Assembly (NCBI GenBank): GCA_003184365.1
Contig: NKYR01000017.1
Coordinates: 186,001-250,000, forward strand
Length of the DNA: 64,000 nt
Source of the DNA: Evernia prunastri
Lineage: Eukaryota > Ascomycota > Lecanoromycetes > Lecanorales > Parmeliaceae
Direction: 5' to 3'
The position numbers were made by a program, and so were the translations under genes. Of this stretch, positions 1-12,869 are shown piece by piece; position 1 is the first letter of the stretch, and each line of letters starts with the position of its first letter. The notes beneath the pieces were generated by a model. It saw only the letters and a program-made list of their open reading frames with translations. It had not been told where the DNA came from and did no database searches.

Positions 1-1268
1 CCCGTTATGAGAAATTGGTAAATGAGAGCACATACCATAAGAACGCCGAACATCTTCGCCACAAGCCACCTATTACCAGAGACCCTCGACCAATATTTCA
101 TGAGCTCGCGTTGTGCACCCTGCACGTTGTCGACCACATCTTCTGTGTTGGCGTCTATGCGCTGTATTTGTTCGCTTTGATAATATCAGCTTGCTCCTCG
201 GACTTATGTGAAAGGGACACCAACCCTTGTTCAGACACCATGGCGGCTAGTTGCCCAAAAACACCTCCTAGCTCATTGATAGTGCGCTCGATCATGTCTA
301 TCGCTTCGCCTCGCATGTTAATGTACGTATTCTGAGGCTGTGCTTCTTCCATCATTAAGAGCTGTTGGTCCGACTGGGCACCGTTTTGCATCAGCGCTGA
401 AGACGAGCCAGGATCCAGATTCAGGATGTCTTGATTCGAGTTCTGGTACCCCGGCTGTGGCGTCCGGGATTTTGTAGGAGTATTGTATAGAGGAGATGCA
501 GATTGCTGGGGATTGAGCGGTGGCTGAGAATGTGCTGAAACGGATGAGACGAAGTTTTCTGTGCGGGATCGAGAGGCCTGGAGATTCTTTGTGCGGACTT
601 CTAGCACCTCTTTGAAATTGACACCTACGTCGGCAAGCTTGCCTTGCAGTAATACAACGACCTATCGGAATGTGAATACCTGTTCCCTTTTTATGCGTAG
701 GTATACACACGTTTTTGTTGTGCTCCCCCTCTTGTTCTGCGCCACTTCTTGAAGTCTGAGTCTGTTGTGATTTTGACAATGATTGTAAGGAGGATATCTG
801 CGAGTTGAGTGATGAAAGATCTTGCTTGATAACGTAGGTGAGCTCGTTGATCTCGACAGGCCTGTCATCGAACAGCGTTTTCCGTTTCGCCACTTTTTCT
901 CAACAGTCAGCACAGATCGTTCTATATGACAGATTGATCAAGGTTCCCCCAGTTTCAGTCGCTCCGGGTCTCTGAATTTGGAAATCAACATGAATCCGTT
1001 ACATACATTCAGCCAGTCTACCCAGCTTCTCCATTGTCCCTGTGATGCCACGCCCTATCTCCGCAGCTCTTCTGGCAAATTCTGACCGCGTGCCTTTTCT
1101 GGCTCCTCTGATATCGCCATTGGGAGACCCATTGGCCGCTCGCTTTTGTGACTCTGTGAGCAGCGATTGCCTCTGAGCGCCAATCTTTGTCGAAGACTGT
1201 CGCTTTTGCGCCTGGGCTAAAACGGCTCTGAACTCTGCGGTCCGGTCTTGTATAGAAGTTGTGGTCAT
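1..1268 (-). CDS. sed5: Syntaxin-5 family Golgi SNARE Sed5 (3' end outside window)
   Basis: Qa-SNARE for ER-to-Golgi and intra-Golgi fusion. I splice exons 1268..1007, 892..711, 661..225 and 174..36; phases agree throughout, and the gene continues past the left edge. Exon 1 carries the Sed5 N-terminus (MTTTSIQDRTAEFRAVL). The exon 1/2 join restores LAELAKRKTLFDDRPVEI, a Sed5 hallmark. Exons 3-4 hold the SNARE motif, ending RIDANTEDVVDNVQGAQREL, then RWLVAKMFGVLM at the start of the membrane anchor. A GTATGT donor follows at 35, so the last anchor residues lie in an exon outside the window. The 50-nt intron 224..175 uses a weak GTTGGT donor, but removing it is what rebuilds the SNARE motif. 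Family assignment is firm; the left boundary is a window artefact. Confidence 0.93.
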
Positions 1269-2076
1269 CTTTGAACAAGGCGCTCGCGTCGCAACTGAGT
1301 GTGTTTTCTAGTATATATCAAGTCTTGTTGCTTGACATGTAGGTACACTTAAACGAAAAATGCGGTACCAGACAGCTGAGGGAGGCAGGGGCGGAGGAGC
1401 CCCAGCTGAGGAAGAGATTTGGCGCTGGTGAACGAATGCTGGACAGGAAAAGAGAGAGGGGAATATTTTCGAGGTTTCGTTTTTGGTTTAAAACCCAAGA
1501 CCACGTCGGACAGACTGTAGCGCAATACTCGGCCTTTGTGTGAAGTACCTTACCGAGCGCTCAAAGATTGAACGTTGTCGAAAAAGGAGCCCTCGGTGGA
1601 TTGTCGGCCCGTTGAGGGAACGAACTTACAGAAACCTGTGTGCCGTTGCCCCATCATGCCATGTGTTCCTCGTGCGGGAAACTATCGATTGTATAGGTTC
1701 TCAAGGTCTAAGCAGTCATTGCACTTCTTCCCAAGGGGGGAAGTGACTCTCTTCTCGCTGTCATCCTGGTTCGCTCTCAACCAATTTAAATAATAATCAC
1801 CGACGCGGCAGTCGCCAAACCACGGCCAATTCAGATGCGACGATTGAATTTTCTCTTCCAACTCACTACAGTCATCTTATTCATGAATGCAGTGGTGTGA
1901 ATACTCAGCACTACTCCAGAATTTCGTATGAGCACAGGGTTGGCATGCGGTGTCCCCCAACACAAGACTTTTCATTGGTCCTACCCAGCCATTGCTGTAA
2001 GTGGCCACCCGCAACGAGTTCACATGCAAAGAACAATTTTAACAATGACTTTTTGCGGTCTAGGAGATCAGCAACA
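1269..2076. other. Intergenic region with divergent promoters (sed5 / giant protein)
   Basis: No supported gene. It separates the divergently transcribed sed5 and the giant low-complexity protein. The reading frame of the latter is open back to 1897, but the protein-like sequence (SQQAPVGGHPTTYNTNVNRA) begins at the ATG at 2077, so 1897-2076 is more likely 5' leader. Confidence 0.5.
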
Positions 2077-5000
2077 ATGTCACAGCAGGCCCCAGTCGGT
2101 GGGCATCCAACCACCTACAATACCAACGTCAATCGTGCCAAGACGAAGAAATGGGTCGAGGCCAAGTCATATTCTTATGACGGTGACGATTGGGGTGATG
2201 TTGATGACTACGATGAATATGGTGGCTATGGCGAGCCAGAACCAGAGCCGGCGTCAGAAGCAAAGCCCACAGGGCTCCGACAGCGGGGCCAGTCAGCAAG
2301 TCAGATGCCCCAAGACCCATACTCGGCCCGCCAAGATCCATACCAATCACCAGTTGACACCAGAATATATGGTAGCATGGGCGGATCCTCCGGCCGGCAG
2401 CAGCAAAAGCAGTATGGCGGCCGCAGCGTCACGAATCCCCACCCTCAAGCTCCCATAATGCGGAGAATGAATTCTTTCGACCCCGAAGAGGAAAAGCGAG
2501 CCTTCTCAGCTGGCGGGCCGTCGCAAAGCGTGGGAAATACTGGTTCGGGGACTCAAATCCCAACCCAGCGGAATCAAAGCCAGAACATAGCAGCGCATGA
2601 CTTTCAACCAGGTCAAAACTACCCAAATCAACGTCCCCAAGGTCAGCCTAGCCCTGCACGGCCTTCTGTGCATACGCCGAGTCGGCCCAGCACGGATGGA
2701 ACGGCGAGATCTGGTGGCCAGTCTCAACAGCAAGCTGCGAATAATCAAAGCACATATCCTGACCAGCCGGGGCAAACGAATACGGGTGAGAGAACACAGT
2801 CCATAGCGAGCACCAACTCAGCGCTAGATTTCCACAACAGACGTGATTTCTCTCCCTCAGCCATGCCACCACCCTTACAAACTCGTGGCTCGCCTTCGCC
2901 TCACTCCAGATCTTCTAACCATCCTCCGCGCAAGAGCAGTCTGAGCCAGGAGACAGCACCTTCTGTACCCTTTGGCGCGCAAGCTCCAGCGATGACAGGA
3001 ACAAATATAGAGGACGCTTTACCTCTCGCGAGTGATCGCGCTGCCAGTGGCGCAGGTAAGACATTGCCTTTTGTTCGACCAGCAGATATATACAGGCGCA
3101 TGCAGGAAGAGAAGGAGAAAGAACGTCAATCACAAGAATCAGCAAGACCCAGCATGGATGTCATCATGGGCAAAACGAACGAACGCCCAGGTCTTGGAAT
3201 TCCTCAGGACAGCGAGACCAGCCAGCGATTAAAGCCAACTCTGGATCCGGTTACTGAACGGAGAAGCGAGTACGGTTTAGAGGGAGTGATTGTGAATGAG
3301 CAATCGAATCCTGAAGAACGACGTCGTACAACATCGAAGAAGTTCGAGCTGCCAAATCGCAAGTCGAATTCTGCTTCCCTAGGTCCCGGCAGTTCACTTC
3401 AGCCTATGCTTCCTGATGTCAGTCGAGTTTCCGGCTTCGGCGAATCTTTCTTCGGCTCAACAAATAGCTCTGATGAGACCTCGCAAGAGCCCTCCGGGAG
3501 CTTTCCAGGGCTCACCGCTTCCGCACCGGCACATCAAGAAGAGAATAGAGCAACACCAGAGAAAGACTTGAGAAATCAGCCATCTCTAGGATTCACGTCT
3601 GCTGTACATGAAGCTTTTGATAGAGCTGAAGATCAAGTACCGCCTACTCCGAGTTCTGCGGCAGAATCTACAGTTGGACGTAGTACTAGTGGAGGTACCA
3701 GTGCTGTGAGCCCAATTATAAGCCGAGGACCAAGTACGACTACGGAAAATCGGAACCCCGGCCTCCCAGGTATTGACGACGTGACCACTCCAACGAAAGT
3801 AGATGCACTTGAAGGAAGCAGCTCAAGGCCAATATCGTCGGATTCGCCAGGCACCCCCAAACAGATTACGAGGAAACCCTCGCCGTCACCGGCAACAATG
3901 CCACACTCAACGGACTTACCCTCTCCGTCGTTTGTTCCGGGTCATCGAAGGGATCTAAGCACCCCTAGTCCAGACAACAGCCCTGCGAGAACACCGGCGT
4001 TTGAAGTCAACCGCCAGTTGCGAAAACCGCAAGAGGTCGAGCTTGCTGCGGCAACTCCCACTGACCCAAGCTTTAGCACGAGTAATAGCTCAAACGTGTC
4101 CGAGATTGCTGAGCAGGAGCCAGATTGTACACCCCGAACTGACACAGCGTCAAGAGGCAGATCTGATATTCATGTGGACACTCACTCTACAGCCAAGAAC
4201 TATTCCGGAAAAGCGGACCCAGCGGGCTCACCTATTCGATATCCTCAGAATTACATTCGAACTCGTACAGACTCCGCTAGCAGCAGTAGAGTCCGCGATC
4301 TGGCAGACAAATTTGAAAGCGGCAGCCGCCCTGGATCTGCACACTCAGCTACACCGCGTAGTAGTGTATTTGGAAACACAGCGCAGAAAGACGATCTCGT
4401 TCCTTCTCGCCCACTAGCTGATCGTATGGACAGCTTCCGACCTCACCTACCTGGTGGATGGGAGTCGTCCGCTTCTATTGCCCCAGCAGCGGCGCTCAGA
4501 CGACCGGACCATACGACGAATCGTAGCCAGCTCGACTCAGTTGTAAACACTGGTGGGCCCAGAGAGGATACTGCCTCTTCTCCGGGTCAAGCTCCTTCGT
4601 CTATGTCTCAGATAAAGGACGCATCTGATGAAGCGTTCACAGCGGTAGCAGCAGCCGGAACTGCATTGGCTGGTGCCTTCGCCGCAGCTGTCGGAATAGA
4701 CCAACACACCGAGCCCAAGGCTTCGACCGCCGGAACGTCAGACGAGCAACCGGGCGAGAGACGGTCCAAAGATTATGGTGTAGCCACACAGAAAAGTACC
4801 GTTTCTCAGAACATGGCCGTCAATCCAGAGGCCGCCAAATCATACCTGCCAGAAACCTTGGACGATGAAATATCAACTGCGGCACCTACTCCTCTCCCTC
4901 AAGGAATTCTTCCTCATCGCACCGAGTCCTCTGAGACTCCGGGTTACTTCTCACCTCCTGAAAATCAAGAGCACCCCGGTTGGGCGGATCAGAGCGAAGG

Positions 5001-8000
5001 GTCGGCGCCTGCCAACCGCCCACCAATATTGCCGTCGCTCAGCACGGACACAGGGGGCCCTCAGTACGAATCTGATAGATTACGCAGAGAGATTGTTCGA
5101 GAACTAAGTCCCATGATACCTAGCGAACCGACAACTGCGCAGTCGGATTACTCAAACTACGAAGACGCTTCAAGATTGTCCACCAATCATGGCTTGCCTC
5201 GTCCGGGCCATGAGAGCGGAGTCCTTCCAAGAGAATATGAAAGCTATTGGAATGACGCGAACAGCGACGACGATACTAGTCATTTCAGCGACGAGCCAGG
5301 CCGACTGGAAGATGCCACGACTGCGCGCCGCCAGCAGGGCGCCGCAGTCGTTGGTGAGCCTTTGCGTCCACGTCGTGTCGAACAAGAAGTTTCCGCTGGG
5401 ACACCCCAGCATCTTGACCAACTACAGCAGGGTTTACCCTCTGATCCTACTAGCGTGGACAGAGGCTCTCAAGACAGTCCTAAGGTGCTGCAGCATCGGT
5501 TCTCGTGGGAGCAACCACTGCAATCTCCACAAATTATCCCTGCAGATCCAGATACGATCCACGAAGCTCCGAATCCCCCACTGCCCGATTTTCCAAGCTC
5601 TGTGGATTTAGATTCGGTTCATGAAGTTGCAGATGCTCCAATGTCCGACTTCTTGAGGTCTGCTGTGTACCCGGAATGCCAATCTTTCCAGTCCCAAGAC
5701 AGGCCTGGAGTTTCTCAGCTCTCCAGATCCCATGATTTACCAAAGACGCTTGACAATGATGATTCGAAACCAACTGACCGAGATGCGTCATTTTCCGAGA
5801 GTCAACACGATGAAGGTGGGCATGATGAGACAGCAGGTTTTGAGAAAGAGTTAGCGGGCTACAAACCTGGCTTAGAGGTAGCGCCGTCATCATCGCAAAT
5901 GGACGCTGGCTACGACAATGGCACGAACTATATGGGCCATCAGAGTCCAGTCTTACAGAGTGCACAGAGGCAAGACTTAGAGCAGCCTTTACTCGAGCCT
6001 TCCCTACCCGAGCCTCCTGTACATGAACCGTTGGGGACACTCCGTGCCCAAGACAATGAGCTCCCACCTTTGCCACCTTCCAATGGCCAACCAAAAATTC
6101 AAGTTTTCCGGGAAATACTTGCTCTGAAGTCTGCTTCTGAACGCATCCGAGCGTACGACGAAACTCGAGAACAATTCGCCACCTTAAACACTGGCCTTGC
6201 GCATTGGCTTGCTACTACAGCGAATGATCTTCTCGAGCACGCAGATTTACTGACAAGCTCTGCACGACCTCCTACTTTCCACGGTCACAAGCCGTCTCCC
6301 TCGAGGTCAAAGCTTAGCGGACTGCTGCAAAGTGGAGGGCATTCTAGTCAGCTCAACTCAAACAGTACACAGTCAGCGCCAGAAGGTGCTGCAACCGGTG
6401 GTGCCTTAGGCAATGCCTCTTCCTATGGATTCTCAACCTCAGGAGGATTGAGTGGTAAAAGCTCCAGTCAGCAAGTTCAGGCCAAAGGCAAAGATCTATT
6501 GCACACTGCAGGCGTTTTCGGAGGAAAGGCAAATGTTGCTGCAAAAGGGTTATTCTCCAAGGGCAAAAGCAAGCTCAGGGGTGGCAGTGGTGCGGAAAAG
6601 GTATAATCTTTTCTTTCTATGTGGTCCATACATTGTTCCTTGCCCATTTAATGTTTCTACACCCCGTGTCTTAGCAAGCGAAAGGGTAAACATCTAGCAA
6701 ATGTATCGTATCTGCAGACGCGAATGTCAGAATCTCGGTCGAGTACCGATCGATCGCCGTTCACTGACACTTCTTCTGTATGACTGACTTCTGTTCCCCC
6801 AAATGCAGTGATTGATACTTGTGTTGTGTCAGGCTCCGCCCCAACCCTATAGCCCCGAGGCCCGAGGAATGCAGCAAAACCCAGGGGTTGTCGAAACACG
6901 CCCTGTTGTTCAAAGCCATAGCGGGACCATAACCCCGTCCTACGTTCGAAACCCCCAGGATCTACGTGCCGACTTTGACACTACAGCCCATCCCATCGTT
7001 CTAGTCCAGCAAGCCAACCCCCCTATCGTCAGCGAAATTGGCCCGGAACCAGACGTGAAGGAACCCCCGTACCAGCACGTCACTCCCAATGAAGCTACGA
7101 TCCGAGAAATATCTCGAGGATCTCGGCAATTACCCCAATCTCCTGCGCAAGCACTGCCTCGAGATACGCATTCCTTTGAAAGCTTCACAAAAAGCCAAGA
7201 GGGGGACGATGAACGAAGCGAAGATTCCGTTCCTGCAACCCAGGGACACCCTCCGAGGGCCTCTAGTCTATATCTCAAAGGGCTTGCCAGTCAGAGGCAA
7301 AGTCGATATCCGCATACCCTAGCGACTACCGAAGACAATGCTCCAATCTTCGTCAAAGAGCGGCCAGTAGTAAACTCGGGTGTTGGGTCTCCTAAAGAAG
7401 TCCAGACCCCTCGCTCCACAACGAGCAGCAATAAGACACCCACCCAAGCCACCTTCACGGATGCCGATCAGCCTGCTGTACCAGCTGCATTTCCCGTTAC
7501 AATCAACAGAACAAGCGTCCAGCAAAAAGGGGACGCGGCACCATCTCCAAGCTTCTTTTCCCAGCCTCAATCTGGCTTCTCGGCTCAGAATTTGAGCAGC
7601 AACAGTCGAGGCCATGAGCCTGAAGCTGTCCCAAGGTTCTCCCAGGATTCTGAGGGCACGTTCCATACGGCTACTAGCGAAGATGGCCTTCCAGAGCCTT
7701 CATTGCCGCTGCAGAACACTCAAAGCATATCGGCTGGCCTCGATACTTATTCTCAAGATGCTACAGATATGACTATGCCACATCAATCAGAAGCTTTGCA
7801 GGGAAAGATTACTCACTCGCCTACAGAAACCCCATATGATAGGACGGTTTTTTTGACACGTGAATCGCTAAATCCTGAAACTCCATCACAACATAACCAC
7901 TCATGGAGAGGTCCGAGCATCGACAGTGATCTTGGTCGTACAACTTTTGATCACCCACCATCCCCTTTGACGCCACGGCAGCCGACCAATTATGGTACTC

Positions 8001-9923
8001 TAGATCAGAGAGGTCGAACAGGTCCTATCCATTACGGCATTGATCATGACTTCGACCGACCAAGCGATACCGAGCGATCGCGGAGCCGTTCACCATCGTA
8101 CTCCAGACAGCGACAAGACATACGACGATCACAAGACTCCCGTCCATCTTTGGATCCAAATATCCTAGAGCACCCCGCTTTCCGGGCAGTTGCTCAGGGT
8201 AATGGCATGCCGGCGGAAGATTACGGTGGGCAGCTCACGCGCGAAGTGTATATTCCTCCACATCAGCAGACAGCGGAGCACATGATTGTCGGCGGCGGAC
8301 CAACTGTGGGGAGAAGACGTTCAAACAGCAAATCGCGATCTAGACGCGGCTCAAGAAGCTCCGCGTTCTTCAAAGCCTTCACCAGCCCATCGAAACCAGA
8401 TCACCCCCCTTTGCCAAACGCGCCGGATAGTCAGGCCAGCTCATCGCCCAGAAATTCTCCTGCCATAGGAGACAGGAGAAGCAAGAGGCTCAGCATCTTT
8501 CGTTCTCGAAGTGGGAATAGGGAAAGTGGCAGTGGAGATAGCCGCAGTCAGGAAAAAATGGCGCCTTGGGATGCTTCACCTCAGCATTCTTCTGCACAAC
8601 CTGCACATCAAGTCAATCCTATGATGCCAAGGCGTGTCGAGGAAGACGCCTCTAGGGTTGTACCAAGCAAATTGAGCAAGAAGCTACAAAGGGCATCGAC
8701 GTCCGCAAAGCCAGAACCAGAAAGTGGGAAGAAGAAGAGGTTCTCAGCCATTGGGGTAAGCATCACGGCTTTCGTTGCGTGACCAAATCACTAACGAGTA
8801 TCAGACACTCTTTGGAGGTCGAAACCGACGAAGCTCCACTCTGCAGTCTCAGGCTCCTCCTCAGCAATCTTTCCAGCAGTCTACTCCAACTCAGACGCAA
8901 CAGCGCGCCCCATACAATGCAATCCAGCCGCAAAGGCTCGAACACCGTGACTATGGACCGCCTAAGGAAGAATACGTTCAGCCACCCCGTGAAGGTTACT
9001 ATGCCCCTGGTCGCCAGGATGGGGGAGCGCCTCAAGCTGCTGGTGGATATGATTCGCCTAGTTCAGGATCGCGACGAATAGTGCAATCATACTCAAGGAC
9101 TCCAGACACCCCAGCTTATGTACAGGACTCAGCATTAAGAGTTCGGCAGCTAATGTCGCCAGTCGAACCGCCTCAAAATGCAGCCATACCACGAACCTCA
9201 GCGACTTTCCCTCAACGCAGCCCTCAGCATTCGTCTTCTGGTGTGCCCCAGTCATCCGCTACTAACCAACCAAGGGCCGGCGAAGCTTTTCCTCGACGTC
9301 CTGAGCACCAAAGTAAGGCGTCGGACAGTTCCTGGACACGCTTCTCAGCTCACGCCCGATCGAAGAGCCGCCAGGAGCAAGCACGGCCGCCGACAAACGA
9401 GGCGGTGTCGTCTCCGCCTCCTAAACCTTACGCACCTGCGCCCCAATCCAACACCCCTGCACCCGGTCGCCGCTCATTCCAAGAACCTGTGCGCTCCGAA
9501 TCTCCACCTCCGCCACCTCCACCACCCAAAGACGATTGGCGTCGCCCGCACCCTCGCGATACCTCCGGTCTCTCGCCTTCACGGACCAACCAAGACGCCC
9601 ACCACTCGCCAACTCCCTCCCGATCCTCTCCCAAGCCCTTCTCAGCCCAGCAACGCCAATCGCTCCCTCCTCTACAGACGAACGTGCGCAGTAATAACAC
9701 TCGCAATAGCGGGATCGGGTCTGGCAGAACGCTAACGCCAGAAGAAAAGCGCAAGTCGCGCCAGCTGGAGATTGAACGGAGCAGTATCCCGCAGCAGAGT
9801 CCTACGAGGAGTGGACTCGGCCATACACAGGAGGTGGATGTTGAGGACGAAGAACCTGTGATGTCGGCGACGAGTTTTCCAGGACAGATGTGGCAGCCGA
9901 CTTATGCGCATTGGGATGAATGA
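2077..9923 (+). CDS. Giant low-complexity fungal protein, function unknown (three-exon model)
   Basis: I read exons 2077..6600, 6833..8755 and 8805..9923, about 2521 aa. The second intron (49 nt, GTAAGC..TATCAG, CTAAC branch) is clear. The first (232 nt, 6601..6832) is inferred: the first frame stops two codons after a GTATAA donor at a codon boundary, the second block has no ATG near its start, and a TGTCAG acceptor at 6832 joins the frames in phase 0. The N-terminus has the segment TKKWVEAKSYSYDGDDWGD followed by an acidic, Tyr/Gly-rich patch. Most of the rest is Ser/Pro/Gln-rich disorder. A short ordered region, FREILALKSASERIRAYDET, lies near residue 1405. Basic KGKSKLRGG- and RFSAIGTLFGGR-type elements recur. 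The C-terminus is ATSFPGQMWQPTYAHWDE. I do not recognise a function. The alternative is two adjacent genes. Confidence 0.68.
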
Positions 9924-10414
9924 GTGGGTTTGGGTTTTTTGTGAATATCAAAATGTAAATGTGTGTTTGTGCATGCCGGTTTGTTTTGCTTGTATTTATG
10001 GATGTGCATGCGTGCGAAGATACCATTGTGGAACTTGGGTAAATTGTAGTCTAGACCATCACCACAACTCATTTGGTAGAATTCCTAGTACTGTGGTTCA
10101 CCGACGACTCTCTCTTTACTCCGAGTTTTCCTTCTGTCCATGATCGTTACATCCCCCACATCCCTCATACGTCCTATTTCTTAATCAATCGATAGGTCCC
10201 TCATCGACTTCCAGTGGATGGGCAAGCGCATTTGGAGCAGTCGATACACCGAGACACGCCTCTGTAGGGTACGCAGTAAGCTGAGGCTCTCATGATTATC
10301 AAACCAGCCAGCCATAAATGAAAGCCCGACACAGCAGTCTTTGCTGTGGATTTGCGCCGGGTACCCTTCTTGGCCTTGTTTCCATTTGCTCCTCCACCAC
10401 TTGCTCGCTCGTGC
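9924..10414. other. Convergent 3' region
   Basis: About 490 bp between the stop of the giant-protein gene and the stop of vam7, which converge. It contains T/G-rich sequence with alternating TG runs (about 9945-10020) suited to a 3' UTR. No coding sequence is supported. Confidence 0.5.
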
Positions 10415-11488
10415 TTAGGATATCTTTCCGATCCTTTTCCTCGCAACGTCCATCTTCCCCTGCACCCTCGTCACATCCTCATCCAACATTCCCAGCATCT
10501 CATTCTGCACCTCCAATTCCTCCTGTATCTGGATCCCCAGTTCCTTCTGCCGCGCCACCGCCCGCGCCAGCACCATCACGTCCTCATCTTGCTCATGCAT
10601 CATCTGTTTCTGCAGCTGCAGCACACCTTGGTTGTCAAGAGCGCAGGTCTTGGCGCTCTCTTTGCCCAGCACGCGGCCGGAGGCCGGCTTCGGAGGACCG
10701 AGCAGGGCCGTGCTATCTGATTTATCCACGACGGTCTTGTCGACGGCGGACTTGGCCACCATGGCCGAGAGCAGGTTTTCGAGGCCTTCCTTTTCGCGCT
10801 TGGCGCTCGAGAGAAGGTCGCGGCGCCGGCGGAGCTCGCCTTCACCGAGTTTGGGGGTTCCCCATGAGGAGGTGGAGGATAGGTTCTCGAGACCGCTGTC
10901 GAGGGTTTGGATCATGGTGCCTGCTCGGACGAGGAACTTCTTGGCTTGGGCAGAGGCTTCGTGCTGGGCTTGCGCTGTGGAGGCTTGGTCCCGCCGCGTG
11001 AGATGGAGGCGGGCGTCGTGTAGTTGGGCCTTTAGGTCTCGATGATGATCGAGCCATACGACAGGGTCTCTTATCGGTTGGCTGCCGCCAGGCCCGTTCA
11101 GGGCTTTGTGGAGCGTTGAAGTGCTTGAGCGTGATGTAGTATTGCTGGGTAGATTAAGAAACGTCCGCCATGCGCTGGTGTTCCGCCATCTTTCATCGTC
11201 CGACTCGTTTATGGTCGTGAGGTATATCTCGAGCCCTTTGCGGCGCTCTTCTGTGAGTTCGGGGGAGGATGTTGTGCGGGTGAACCATGATTTCGAGGGG
11301 AGCGGAGCTGGTGGGGCAGCACCGGCTTGGGATGTCAGGGCACTGTGGAGGGTAGTGAAATCTGAGTAGCGTTTTTGGAGAGTAAAGGAGCGGAGGGGGA
11401 GGCGGAGAGTGATGTTGTAGAGGGGGTATGGTTTAGGGGTGGAGGACGTTTGGGTGTTGGGAATGGAGATTTCGACCTGCTGGGCCAT
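10415..11488 (-). CDS. vam7: Vacuolar PX-domain SNARE Vam7
   Basis: Intronless, 357 aa. Vam7 is the soluble Qc-SNARE of vacuole fusion, recruited to membranes by PI3P binding of its PX domain and working with the HOPS tether. The N-terminal PX fold is at about residues 5-115, with the conserved region LQKRYSDFTTLHSAL and the basic TEERRKGLEIYL helix. A helical linker follows. The C-terminal SNARE motif (about 290-350) reads QELGIQIQEELEVQNEMLG-like heptads and ends KRIGKIS; there is no membrane anchor, as expected. Start chosen at MAQQVEISIPN, right at the PX domain. Apart from sed5 it is the only SNARE here, and it sits next to bim1 rather than to other fusion genes. Confidence 0.92.
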   Translation of the reverse strand: MAQQVEISIPNTQTSSTPKPYPLYNITLRLPLRSFTLQKRYSDFTTLHSALTSQAGAAPPAPLPSKSWFTRTTSSPELTEERRKGLEIYLTTINESDDERWRNTSAWRTFLNLPSNTTSRSSTSTLHKALNGPGGSQPIRDPVVWLDHHRDLKAQLHDARLHLTRRDQASTAQAQHEASAQAKKFLVRAGTMIQTLDSGLENLSSTSSWGTPKLGEGELRRRRDLLSSAKREKEGLENLLSAMVAKSAVDKTVVDKSDSTALLGPPKPASGRVLGKESAKTCALDNQGVLQLQKQMMHEQDEDVMVLARAVARQKELGIQIQEELEVQNEMLGMLDEDVTRVQGKMDVARKRIGKIS

Positions 11489-11794
11489 GACGTGGTGCTA
11501 TCGTACATTCATTGAGAATCGCTTCGTCTGTCTATTGCAAAGATTGCAGAAATTCTTGAACAAGAGGAACCTTGCGTTCATGATGGTGTTTAGAAATGCG
11601 GATCATTTGACGGGCTGGATTACGGTAGCCTAGAACATCGGAAGCGAAGCCTGAGAAAGTCGGCTCTGGACTGCCTTTCTTGTTTGTTGATCTTTTTCTA
11701 TGCTCTTATCGCCACTCGTCTAGCTGAGGGCATTGTTCTGTAGAGTCGCAAATGTGCACAATCTCTTATGCACATACCATTCCCAATCTCTCCT
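11489..11794. other. Spacer between bim1 3' end and vam7 start
   Basis: 306 bp holding the vam7 promoter and the bim1 3' UTR (both genes on the minus strand). Nothing coding is supported. Confidence 0.45.
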
Positions 11795-12869
11795 CTAGAA
11801 CGTCTCCTGATCATCCACTACTCCACCTTCTGCCTCTGCGGGTATCTCAAATCCTTCCTGTAAGAGAGCATATGCGTTAGCACCGCTTGAATTGAAAAAC
11901 AAAGCACGGATGGCCGAGCCGTACCTCTGTCGAATACAATATCGCTTGAATGTGCTTCACCAATCCATCCTCAGCCTTCTCAATCTCAGGGTCCTGGTCG
12001 ACAGCCTGCTGTAACAGCAACTCAATGTCCCTTAGTTTACTGAAATAAAAGTCTCGTTCCCTCTCCAGCCCCTCGACCGTCTGCTTGAGCTGAGTGTTCT
12101 CCGCTAGCACAGCGGCGGATGCACCTCCCGTCGGCTGTCTTGCTCCTCGCGCGGCTGAGGTTGCTGCTGTTGTTGGGGTAGTGCCACGTCGAGCAGCACT
12201 GGTGGCACCGACGCCGGCACCAGAAGTACGAGAAGAGACTGGTGTCGGGGCAGCAGCTGCGGGAGCGCCTCCGGCCCCTTTCCGTCGGGCGAGAGCATCG
12301 TAGTCGCCTCCTGGGTAATATTGGTCCCAGTAACGCTTTGACCATTGGAGGAATTCAAGATTATCCTGCATCTTGCATTTGACTAGGGATTCGACAGGAA
12401 CGGGGCGTTCGATTTGGTGCTTCGTGAAAGCATCTTTGGAGAAGAGAGTAAGCTGAGCTGAACTGGCATAGGACCTCGGCATTGATACGTACTTTGGAGG
12501 ATTTTGAAGTTCTGTAGATAAGCATATTCAGTGTTGACGTTGAACTTGACTCTACCCATAGGTAGATCCTCTGAGGGACTCATTGTGAGCGCGAAAACAG
12601 ACTCACTGGAAATATAGGGTATGCATACGGAAGATACTGTCATAGATCTGACAGAGAGCTGCTCTATGGAAGTCGGGTCAGTTCTCCACCCAGCTCATAC
12701 ACATGTTTCGGTGCCGTACCCCGTTCCACATTGCTCGACTTTTGTGACATTTAGCTGCAGGAGATTGTTCAGCCATGCCAGTAGTTCTTGTCTGCGAGAA
12801 AAAACGCAGTCAGTGAAGTGTGTAACACGGGGAAGCCTTGTACTCGTAGTCGCACCTTGATTCACCCAT
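11795..12869 (-). CDS. bim1: EB1-family microtubule plus-end protein Bim1
   Basis: Six exons: 12869..12856, 12791..12720, 12663..12629, 12570..12493, 12433..11925 and 11857..11795, total 771 nt, 256 aa; all phases agree. EB1 proteins track growing microtubule ends and recruit partners. The spliced N-terminus MGESRQELLAWLNNLLQLN and the joined segments CGTGAALCQIYDSIF, GRVKFNVNTEYAYLQNFKIL and CKMQDNLEFLQWSKRYWDQY form the calponin-homology microtubule-binding domain (about 1-105). An Ala/Thr/Ser-rich basic linker follows, then the EBH coiled coil (LKQTVEGLERERDFYFSKLR). The protein ends -DDQETF, an acidic-aromatic tail like the EEY/F motif read by CAP-Gly proteins. Exon 1 is only 14 nt, and four of the five introns fall in the CH-domain region. 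Exon reconstruction is confident because every join recreates conserved EB1 sequence. Confidence 0.95.

Noticed and set aside
10318..11001. 227-codon plus-strand frame across vam7
   Set aside because: It is antisense to the conserved Vam7 SNARE and linker region and reads as Arg/Ser/Pro noise.
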